Source: Paracoccaceae bacterium (GTDB lineage Bacteria > Pseudomonadota > Alphaproteobacteria > Rhodobacterales > Rhodobacteraceae). Taken from it: DNA of 5,515 bases. The notes under the pieces were generated by a model. It worked only from the letters and a program-made list of their open reading frames with translations, did no database searches and was not told the origin of the DNA. Shown one piece after another: positions 1 to 4,137 of this stretch (position 1 is its first letter; each line of letters begins with the position of its first letter). The position numbers and the translations under genes were made by a program. Location of the stretch: positions 1 to 5,515 of the forward strand of contig JALQUQ010000188.1 of assembly GCA_023263735.1 (NCBI GenBank), written 5' to 3'.

Positions 1-1
1 A

Positions 2-214
2 GAGAGAAAGATCAGCCCTGAGCAATTTGCTATAGAAGAAAAAAGACTACTAGATAGTTTTGTCGTATATTACAGGATAAATAGGAAAGAAAAAAATAAG
101 AAAGATTGGCCAAATAAGACTAGAAACGATTGGCTTAGGTTATACACAGCATACAGCATAGAGGATGCAAGGCGCATCTTGGATATGCTGGATGAAGACG
201 ATCAGGAGGATTGA
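2..214 (+). CDS. 3' end of an unrecognised small lysine-rich protein (5' partial)
   Basis: An open frame enters from the left edge and gives 70 residues before a TGA at 212-214. There is no convincing start in the window: the first in-frame ATG, at 185, would leave only nine residues, so the gene probably begins upstream. The visible part is rich in Lys, Arg, Asn and Tyr in the middle and ends in an acidic tail (LDMLDEDDQED). The stop lies two bases before the gapR-like ATG, and the gapR Shine-Dalgarno sequence sits inside its last codons. This suggests one transcript with coupled translation. I recognise no family. The AT-rich codon use is unlike the genes to the right of 1262 and fits acquired DNA. 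Confidence 0.5.
   Translation, partial: ERKISPEQFAIEEKRLLDSFVVYYRINRKEKNKKDWPNKTRNDWLRLYTAYSIEDARRILDMLDEDDQED
140..148 (+). promoter_or_regulatory. DnaA-box-like 9-mer TTATACACA
   Basis: TTATACACA fits the DnaA-box consensus TTATNCACA and equals the R2 box of the Escherichia coli origin. It lies in the AT-rich tract about 70 bases upstream of the gapR-like gene and about 340 bases upstream of the gene for a protein with a DnaA domain IV. It could be an autoregulatory or origin site. It also lies inside a probable coding region and is the only exact match I noticed in the element, so chance occurrence is quite possible. Confidence 0.3.
204..209 (+). promoter_or_regulatory. Shine-Dalgarno AGGAGG that sets the gapR-like start
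   Basis: AGGAGG ends seven bases before the ATG at 217. A TTG at 211 in the same frame would extend the protein by two residues but leaves almost no spacing, so the ATG at 217 is the better start. Confidence 0.75.
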
Positions 215-216
215 TA

Positions 217-486
217 ATGCCTGAACAGATCAACGCTTTCACACCAGAGGAAACCGGCATCCCAGCAAGCGAGCTTCGCTCTTTCATCGAACGCATCGAG
301 CGTTTGGATTCGGAGAAAGCCGCCATAGGCGATGACATCAAGGACGTATTTGCTGAACTGAAGTCACGCGGCTACGATGCAAAGGCCGTGCGCGCCGTCC
401 TGAAGATCCGTAAGCAAGACCCCAACGAGCGCGCCGAAGCTGAAGCCATCCTTGATCTGTATCTCTCAACCTTGGGAATGGCCTAA
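217..486 (+). CDS. GapR-like DNA-binding protein (DUF2312 family), element-encoded
   Basis: This 89-residue protein matches the GapR/DUF2312 family nearly end to end. The conserved core spans about residues 20-88: a charged helix with IERIERLDSEK, then the DIKDVFAELKSRGYDAK segment, KIRKQD at 63-68, and the terminal EAILDLYL helix. The length equals that of Caulobacter crescentus GapR as I recall it. Known family role: GapR is a nucleoid-associated protein that prefers AT-rich or overtwisted DNA, acts ahead of replication forks and stimulates type II topoisomerases. The start follows a strong AGGAGG site. It is the second of three closely packed genes, with one base between its TAA and the next ATG. 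The family assignment is firm. Whether this copy supports the element's replication or interferes with the host GapR is inference. It is probably a second copy beside a chromosomal gapR not in this window. Confidence 0.85.
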   Translation: MPEQINAFTPEETGIPASELRSFIERIERLDSEKAAIGDDIKDVFAELKSRGYDAKAVRAVLKIRKQDPNERAEAEAILDLYLSTLGMA

Positions 487-487
487 C

Positions 488-1057
488 ATGCAGATCCAGC
501 CAATTGACGACACATGCAGAAGCGCCGCCGACGTGCTGGCGGCAAGCCGCAGAGTGGCTGAAACACGAAAGCGGCTAATGTCTCCTAGAAAGCCGAGAAG
601 GGAACCCATACCGGCTCAGGAGACCACCATAATCTCCTATGCCGAGTGGGCATCAAGTGTGGTCCCTTACGGGTCTCCGCTGTCTCCGCCTTCCGGTTTG
701 CCGAGAGGCATTTCCGTGCATCGCATCATTAGCACCGCCTCGAAGATGTTCGGCGTATCTGTGGAAGACCTGTGTTCGACCCGGAGGTCTGCCGGCCTGC
801 CTGACATGCGCGCCTGCATTTACTGGTGTGCTCGCGAGCTGACAACCAGGTCTCTTCCTCTGATCGGCAAGGACATTGGTGGTCGAGACCACTCGACGGT
901 ACTGCATGGGGCAAAAAAGGCCGAAAGGGCCATCAGAAATGGCCTTCCCTTGGGACGGCGTGCCGTTGCTTTGAGGGATGCGGTGATTGAGCGCTACGCC
1001 TTCGAGAAACCGCCTAAGCCGGTAACCGCCAGAATGGTGAAGCTGTTTCCGCTGTGA
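488..1057 (+). CDS. DnaA domain IV (helix-turn-helix) protein lacking the ATPase
   Basis: This 189-residue protein has the DnaA C-terminal DNA-binding domain at about residues 75-155: ISVHRIISTASKMFGVSVED, an Arg pair at 99-100, the helix with MRACIYWCARELTTRSLPLIG, and the signature GGRDHSTVLHGAKK at 131-144. In DnaA this domain recognises DnaA boxes through the GRDHSTV segment. There is no AAA+ module (no Walker A or B), so it cannot be a complete initiator. The basic, proline-rich N-terminal part (residues 1-74) is unrecognised. The ATG at 488 follows the gapR-like stop by one base. A longer form from a TTG at 452 would overlap that gene and is less likely, although only a weak GGGA precedes the ATG. 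Such proteins are known in alphaproteobacterial phages and elements, often annotated as helix-turn-helix proteins. A role in element replication or regulation is inference. Confidence 0.8.
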   Translation: MQIQPIDDTCRSAADVLAASRRVAETRKRLMSPRKPRREPIPAQETTIISYAEWASSVVPYGSPLSPPSGLPRGISVHRIISTASKMFGVSVEDLCSTRRSAGLPDMRACIYWCARELTTRSLPLIGKDIGGRDHSTVLHGAKKAERAIRNGLPLGRRAVALRDAVIERYAFEKPPKPVTARMVKLFPL

Positions 1058-1228
1058 AGAAAGCGATTGGTTGCCAACGCTCGCGGGAAGCGGTAATTTG
1101 AAAAAAGTCGGGCCGGGCGATGCGACAACATCCCCGACCCAGACAGCGCCCCTCGCCTACAGGGAAGCCGTTGATATGAATATAGACTATTCGCACGCCA
1201 ATTATCAAGCCCCTGCTGTGGGGCTATC
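1058..1228. other. Stretch without a confident gene at the end of the element
   Basis: No recognisable gene lies between the DnaA-domain gene and the junction. The possible reading frames are tiny. One opens at a TTG at 1098 (44 residues, GGGAAG seven bases upstream). A shorter version starts at the in-frame ATG 1176, preceded by AGGGA, and gives 18 residues. Both end at the TGA at 1230-1232, which overlaps the next ATG in an ATGA arrangement. That overlap gives weak support for a real small gene. A hairpin inside the longer frame, with T6 on the minus strand, speaks against it. Confidence 0.4.
1101..1138 (-). terminator. Possible minus-strand intrinsic terminator
   Basis: GTCGGG at 1107-1112 pairs with CCCGAC at 1133-1138, with a further GATG/CATC pairing (1119-1122 with 1129-1132) inside. 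An alternative fold pairs CGGG-GATG with CATC-CCCG around a bulged C. On the minus strand the outer stem is followed directly by six T residues (A6 at 1101-1106 on the plus strand), the layout of a rho-independent terminator. The inner part pairs imperfectly. No minus-strand gene of the element is visible to its right, which fits with that part having been lost at the junction. Confidence 0.35.
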
Positions 1229-1265
1229 ATGAGCGAAAAAAGGACGCAAAATCAAAGGAAGAATG
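1229..1265 (+). pseudogene. Truncated 5' end of an element gene, cut at the addA junction
   Basis: An ATG at 1229 overlaps the preceding small frame's TGA as ATGA. It opens a Lys/Arg/Asn/Gln-rich reading frame starting MSEKRTQNQRKN. From about 1262 the same bases read in a different frame encode AddA, and this frame meets a TGA at 1295-1297. The likely reading is a gene start whose body was lost when the element joined addA. It is too short to assign to a family. Confidence 0.3.
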
Positions 1266-1270
1266 GGCGT
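1250..1270. other. Junction between the foreign element and addA
   Basis: To the left, the base composition and the frame opening at 1229 belong to the element. To the right, frame 1 encodes AddA-like residues beginning around EWAWYRLVEAAM. Further left in that frame the residues (RKKDAKSK) no longer look like AddA and reach stops at 1183-1185 and 1177-1179. The exact breakpoint cannot be fixed without an intact homologue for comparison. Confidence 0.55.
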
Positions 1271-1293
1271 GGTATCGGCTGGTTGAGGCGGCG

Positions 1294-2007
1294 ATGACCG
1301 ATCTGGGGGCCGTGTCTTTCGGGCCGGGGCGGCTGCGGTATCAGACCGGGGACTGGGCGGCGAATGCGTTGGAAAAGGCCGCCGTTTTGCCGCGCCTGCA
1401 TCTGGCGCCTTGGGTTGGAGCCGAAGTGCCGCCCGCGCCGGACCGCGAAAGCTATGTCTCGCCTTCGGATCTGGGGGGGGCAAAGGCCCTGCCCGGCGAT
1501 GGCGACGACCCCGAAACGGCCAAGGCGCGCGGGACCTCTCTGCATGCTTTGCTTGAATATTTACCCGCCGAGGACCCGGATCGTTGGGCGGATTTGGCGC
1601 GCGGCCTTGCCCCCGAGGGGATGGACCCTGCCCCCATGCTGGCCGAGGCGGCGGGCATTCTGGCCGACCCCGATCTGGCGCATCTGTTCGGGCCCGATGC
1701 CTTGTCCGAGGTGCCGGTGACGGGGCGTCTGGGGGCGCAAAAGGTGGTGGGAACCATCGATGTGCTGGTGGTGGGCGACGACCAAATTCTGGCGGTCGAC
1801 TTCAAATCCAACCGCGTGGTGCCCCGATCTGAGGACGAGGTGCCCGAAGGCATTCTGCGGCAAATGGGGGCCTATGCCCATGTTTTACAACAGATTTGGC
1901 CAGACCGCCGCATTCAGACCGCCCTTTTGTGGACGGCGGAACCGCGGCTGATGCATCTTGATCTCAATATCGTGACTGCGGCGCTTGGTCGTTATACCAG
2001 TTCTTGA
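1294..2007 (+). CDS. addA: AddA C-terminal fragment: PD-(D/E)XK nuclease domain, 5'-truncated
   Basis: This is the C-terminal part of the double-strand-break repair helicase-nuclease AddA, which with AddB processes DNA ends for recombination. Full AddA is usually well over 1,000 residues; only about 237-248 remain, and the UvrD-type helicase part is missing. Counting from the ATG at 1294, the RecB-type nuclease motifs are in order and intact: GTSLHALLE with His84, GTID with Asp156, the catalytic VDFKSNR with Asp169 and Lys171, and QMGAY with Gln190 and Tyr194. AddA-like sequence appears to begin slightly upstream, near 1262, in the same frame. The ATG at 1294 is simply the first usable start and lacks a clear ribosome site, so expression is doubtful. 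The addA-trxA order is common in Rhodobacterales. A run of eight G at 1473-1480 does not disturb the frame. Identity is firm; whether this is a pseudogene or a misassembly is open. Confidence 0.8.
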   Translation: MTDLGAVSFGPGRLRYQTGDWAANALEKAAVLPRLHLAPWVGAEVPPAPDRESYVSPSDLGGAKALPGDGDDPETAKARGTSLHALLEYLPAEDPDRWADLARGLAPEGMDPAPMLAEAAGILADPDLAHLFGPDALSEVPVTGRLGAQKVVGTIDVLVVGDDQILAVDFKSNRVVPRSEDEVPEGILRQMGAYAHVLQQIWPDRRIQTALLWTAEPRLMHLDLNIVTAALGRYTSS

Positions 2008-2032
2008 CTACTCTTGTCAGGATGCCTAGCTT
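2004..2032 (+). promoter_or_regulatory. Putative trxA promoter
   Basis: TTGACT at 2004-2009 matches five of six bases of the housekeeping -35 element. It is followed by a 17-base spacer and TAGCTT at 2027-2032 as a weak -10 (three of six). It overlaps the addA stop codon and would start trxA transcription about 30 bases before its start codon, independently of the broken addA gene. Confidence 0.4.
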
Positions 2033-2054
2033 CAGGGCCAGACAAATTCCATTT

Positions 2055-2060
2055 AGGAGA
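2055..2060 (+). promoter_or_regulatory. Shine-Dalgarno AGGAGA that decides the trxA start
   Basis: AGGAGA ends one base before an ATG at 2062 and seven bases before an in-frame ATG at 2068. Only the second has normal spacing, so 2068 is preferred. A TTG at 2014 would add 18 residues that do not look like thioredoxin. Confidence 0.7.
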
Positions 2061-2067
2061 TATGACG

Positions 2068-2394
2068 ATGGGCGCTGCAACCGTTGCGGTTACCGATGCC
2101 ACCTTTGACGCAGAAGTGCGCCAGTCGGACATTCCGGTTGTGGTGGATTTCTGGGCGGAATGGTGCGGACCGTGCCGCCAGATCGGCCCGGCTTTGGAAG
2201 AACTGGCCACCGAATATGCCGGTAAGGTCAAGATCGTAAAGGTAAATGTGGACGAGAACCCCGACAGCCCGGCGATGCTGGGGGTGCGTGGGATTCCGAC
2301 GCTGTTCCTGTTCAAGGACGGTCAGGTCGTGTCGAACAAGGTTGGGGCCGCGCCCAAGGCGGCGCTGGCAAACTGGATTCAGTCGGCCATCTGA
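2068..2394 (+). CDS. trxA: Thioredoxin 1
   Basis: This 108-residue protein has the usual length and fold order of cytoplasmic thioredoxin. It reduces disulfides in proteins such as ribonucleotide reductase and is itself recharged by thioredoxin reductase. The active site is FWAEWCGPC with Cys33 and Cys36. The buried Asp27 sits in VVVDFW, and the cis-proline is Pro77 in [13 protein letters not shown] at 58-65 and the C-terminal helix complete the domain. There is no signal peptide, so it acts in the cytoplasm. The ATG at 2068 is chosen for its spacing from AGGAGA. It lies 60 bases after the addA fragment, carries its own putative promoter and ends before a strong terminator, so it can be expressed as a single gene despite the addA truncation. 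The neighbour beyond is convergent. Confidence 0.95.
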   Translation: MGAATVAVTDATFDAEVRQSDIPVVVDFWAEWCGPCRQIGPALEELATEYAGKVKIVKVNVDENPDSPAMLGVRGIPTLFLFKDGQVVSNKVGAAPKAALANWIQSAI

Positions 2395-2428
2395 CCCAAG
2401 GCTGCCAAGCCCTTGTGAACGCTGCATT

Positions 2429-2457
2429 AACCGGGCCAATGGGCCCGGTTTTTCTTT
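2429..2457 (+). terminator. Intrinsic terminator of trxA
   Basis: AACCGGGCC (2429-2437) and GGCCCGGTT (2442-2450) form a perfect 9-bp, GC-rich stem with the loop AATG. TTTCTTT follows at once. It lies 34 bases past the trxA stop and points in the trxA direction. The minus strand lacks a T run, so it probably does not serve the convergent gene. Confidence 0.9.
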
Positions 2458-2522
2458 GCCACCCGGCGTGCAGCCCCCGTGCACTGGTGGTACACCCCCT
2501 GTGCCGACGGTTTTGGCACGCG

Positions 2523-2546
2523 CGCGCGGTTAACCATGACCGCGCG
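2523..2546 (-). terminator. Hairpin just past the minus-strand gene, possible weak terminator
   Basis: CGCGCGGT (2523-2530) and ACCGCGCG (2539-2546) form a perfect 8-bp stem with an 8-base loop, 12 bases beyond the stop of the minus-strand gene. No T run follows on the minus strand. It may aid transcript stability or termination but is not a classical intrinsic terminator. Confidence 0.3.
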
Positions 2547-2558
2547 AATCATCGCGGA

Positions 2559-3476
2559 TCAGTCCAGCGGCCAGCCCGCGCGCAGGATGGCATCGCGGAT
2601 CGCGTCATTCGCGGTGGGTTTGCCCGCGTTGATCGACATGACCTGCCAGAACCAATAGAGGTACTTTTCATAATCGGGGGCATGGGTGCCTAACGCGGCC
2701 AGCGCGGCAGCCGGATCGCGGCGCGCATCAAGGGCGATGTGGTGAAAATCGATCTCGGCAAACAGGACGGCGGGTTTTTCCAGAAAATAGCCGTTGAAGG
2801 CGACGGCGGAATTCTGGGTGATGACGGCATCGCAGGTGGAGAGGTATTTCTCCATCCCGCCGATGGTGACGGTCAGTTGCGGATAGCGCTCAGCCAAGGC
2901 GGTCAGCGCGGCATGGTCGTTGGCATCATAGCTTTTCTTGGGGGCCATGGCGGCGACCACGGGGCGCGGGTCTAGGTTCAGCACCTTTTCGACCATATCG
3001 ACCGGCGCGCAGGATTGAAAACTGCGATGTTCGGTCAGGCGGCGCTGCATGGGGATGTAAAGGAAGCCTTCGCCCTTTGGGCAGGGCTGCGCGCGGTCAA
3101 ACAGCTTTTTCCGCCAGAACCGGGTAAAGCGGGCGGCCTCGTCCGGGTCGATGCGTTCGGGATTAAAGGCGGTTTTGGCCACACGCCAATGCCAGCGTTC
3201 GGCACTGGGTTCGATGGCCCAGAACGGGTACTGATAGACCCGGCGAAACACCAAGGCGCGCGGCCCGATGGGGTGGCGCATATGAAAGAGGTTATAGGCC
3301 CCGTCGTCGCGATGAGCGAGCCTTAGCCCGTTATCATCGTCCAGATGATATTCGAGCTGGTAGCCGCCATCTTGCAGCACAGAGGCCAAGCGATTCAGGA
3401 AATTATGCCCGCCCGAGGTGGCCGCGGCATGCAGGTCGGGATCAAGGAAAAATCTGAGAAGTCTGTCATGTGCCAT
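2559..3476 (-). CDS. Uncharacterised 305-residue protein, possibly capsule-synthesis-type glycosyltransferase
   Basis: A complete soluble-looking protein with no signal peptide or membrane helix. The C-terminal half resembles a GT-B-type nucleotide-sugar domain as seen in capsular polysaccharide synthesis proteins (Capsule_synth/KpsC/KpsS-like). A strand-turn VVAAMAPKKSYD lies at 173-184, a middle segment LTVTIGGMEKYLSTCDAVIT at 201-220, and then QNSAVAFNGYFLEKPAVLF at 221-239. The last is a sugar-donor-site type motif, in which a Ser follows a strand and a small-residue helix leads to KPAVLF. The N-terminal half (SGGHNFLNRLASVLQDGGY at 21-39) could be the acceptor domain. This assignment rests on pattern resemblance only. 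The ATG at 3474-3476 has no obvious Shine-Dalgarno upstream. It stands alone, convergent with trxA and divergent from hslV. No other sugar genes are visible nearby, so the substrate is unknown. Confidence 0.7.
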   Translation of the reverse strand: MAHDRLLRFFLDPDLHAAATSGGHNFLNRLASVLQDGGYQLEYHLDDDNGLRLAHRDDGAYNLFHMRHPIGPRALVFRRVYQYPFWAIEPSAERWHWRVAKTAFNPERIDPDEAARFTRFWRKKLFDRAQPCPKGEGFLYIPMQRRLTEHRSFQSCAPVDMVEKVLNLDPRPVVAAMAPKKSYDANDHAALTALAERYPQLTVTIGGMEKYLSTCDAVITQNSAVAFNGYFLEKPAVLFAEIDFHHIALDARRDPAAALAALGTHAPDYEKYLYWFWQVMSINAGKPTANDAIRDAILRAGWPLD

Positions 3477-3508
3477 GTGAAACGGGTAACAAGGGGCAAA
3501 GGGTCAGG

Positions 3509-3523
3509 CAAGGCCGCGCCTTG
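3509..3523. repeat. Perfect inverted repeat CAAGGC-CGC-GCCTTG
   Basis: Six-base arms around a three-base centre in the divergent intergenic region. The right arm includes the CTTG of the candidate hslV -35 element, and the left arm offers a matching CTTG on the minus strand. It could be an operator, a pair of back-to-back -35 elements, or a chance palindrome. Confidence 0.35.
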
Positions 3524-3548
3524 TGCCGCGGTGGGTGCCTGCACATAT
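3520..3548 (+). promoter_or_regulatory. Candidate heat-shock (sigma-32) promoter of the hslV operon
   Basis: CTTGTGC at 3520-3526 and GCACATAT at 3541-3548 are 14 bases apart. This fits the sigma-32 pattern CTTGAAA-N11-16-CCCCATNT at the CTTG and CATNT cores. It lies 28 bases before the hslV start, leaving a short leader that carries the ribosome site. hslVU is a classical heat-shock operon, which makes the match more credible. The outer bases of both boxes deviate. Confidence 0.45.
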
Positions 3549-3564
3549 GTGATGCGGACGATAC

Positions 3565-3569
3565 GGAGG
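3565..3569 (+). promoter_or_regulatory. Shine-Dalgarno GGAGG of hslV
   Basis: GGAGG ends seven bases before the ATG at 3577. This fixes the start that leaves an 11-residue leader before the catalytic threonine. Confidence 0.75.
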
Positions 3570-3576
3570 GCTGCAC

Positions 3577-4137
3577 ATGGCCGAAGACAAATTTCCCGGA
3601 TGGCACGGAACCACGATCATCGGCGTGCGGCGCGGTGGTGAGGTGGTGGTGGCGGGCGACGGGCAGGTCAGCTTGGGCCAGACCGTGATCAAGGGCACGG
3701 CGCGCAAGGTGCGGCGGCTGCGGCCCGGGGGGCATGATGTGGTCTGCGGCTTTGCCGGATCGACGGCGGATGCCTTTACCCTGCTGGAGCGGCTGGAGAA
3801 AAAGCTGGAGGCCGCGCCGGGGCAATTGGCGCGGGCCTGCGTCGATCTGGCCAAGGATTGGCGGATGGACAAATATCTGCGGAACCTTGAGGCGATGCTG
3901 ATCGTGACCGATGGGCGCGATCTGTTTGTGATCACGGGCGCGGGCGATGTGCTGGAGCCGGAAAACGATGTGGCGGCGATTGGATCGGGCGGGAATTTCG
4001 CGCTGGCCGCTGCGCGGGGGCTGATGGAAACCGATCTGGATGCCGAAGGCGTGGCGCGCAAGGCGATGGCGATTGCCGCCGATATTTGCGTTTACACCAA
4101 CGGCAATCTGACGGTGGAAAAGGTGCGCGCGCCGTGA
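3577..4137 (+). CDS. hslV: HslV, proteolytic subunit of the HslUV (ClpYQ) protease
   Basis: This 186-residue N-terminal-nucleophile threonine peptidase forms the double-hexamer core of the ATP-dependent HslUV protease in the cytoplasm. The [20 protein letters not shown] segment places the catalytic threonine at residue 12, so an 11-residue leader ([11 protein letters not shown]) must be removed. Escherichia coli HslV needs only Met removal. Other family positions are present: Asp28 in AGDGQ, Lys44 in the ARKVRRL segment, [12 protein letters not shown] at 58-69, [18 protein letters not shown] at 91-108, the [21 protein letters not shown] block with Ser137, and ADICVYTN near the C-terminus. The start follows GGAGG at good spacing and a heat-shock-type promoter. 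Its stop overlaps the GTG of the next gene (GTGA), so the three genes to hslU look like one coupled operon. Confidence 0.96.
   Translation: MAEDKFPGWHGTTIIGVRRGGEVVVAGDGQVSLGQTVIKGTARKVRRLRPGGHDVVCGFAGSTADAFTLLERLEKKLEAAPGQLARACVDLAKDWRMDKYLRNLEAMLIVTDGRDLFVITGAGDVLEPENDVAAIGSGGNFALAAARGLMETDLDAEGVARKAMAIAADICVYTNGNLTVEKVRAP

Larger units (their letters stand above)
1..1260. mobile_element. Right-hand part of a prophage or other integrated element
   Basis: The first ~1.25 kb differs from the rest of the window. It is AT-rich at its left (about 36% GC over bases 1-180 by hand count, against about 70% in a counted stretch of hslV). It contains short, closely spaced same-strand genes for small DNA-binding proteins (GapR/DUF2312 and a DnaA domain IV protein), and it ends abruptly inside addA. 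Such genes occur in alphaproteobacterial phages and integrated elements. No integrase, transposase, structural gene or attachment site is visible, so the class of element is unknown. The right boundary lies at roughly 1250-1270, where the frame changes to AddA. A chimeric assembly join cannot be excluded. Confidence 0.5.

Noticed and set aside
452..487. TTG start at 452 for the DnaA-domain gene
   Set aside because: It would place 12 codons inside the gapR-like gene and add residues unrelated to the rest; the ATG at 488 directly follows the stop.
1229..1256. A Mu-like prophage end (A-rich stretch with CGAAAAA near a CA)
   Set aside because: The similarity to Mu end sites is short and degenerate, no transposase or target duplication is visible, and a gene start runs through the stretch.
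1452..1853. Minus-strand open frames opposite the addA fragment
   Set aside because: The plus frame carries the ordered RecB-nuclease motifs. The antisense frames are low-complexity Ser/Arg/Pro shadows.
2014..2067. TTG start at 2014 for trxA
   Set aside because: The extra 18 residues are unlike thioredoxin, and the AGGAGA site has proper spacing only to the ATG at 2068.
2461..2520. Imperfect repeats CCCCCGTGC / CCCCCTGTGCC after trxA
   Set aside because: Short, imperfect and without consistent spacing; no evidence of a functional repeat.
3504..4061. Minus-strand open frame of 185 codons opposite hslV
   Set aside because: HslV is unmistakable on the plus strand; the antisense frame is rich in Ser, Arg and Pro without motifs.
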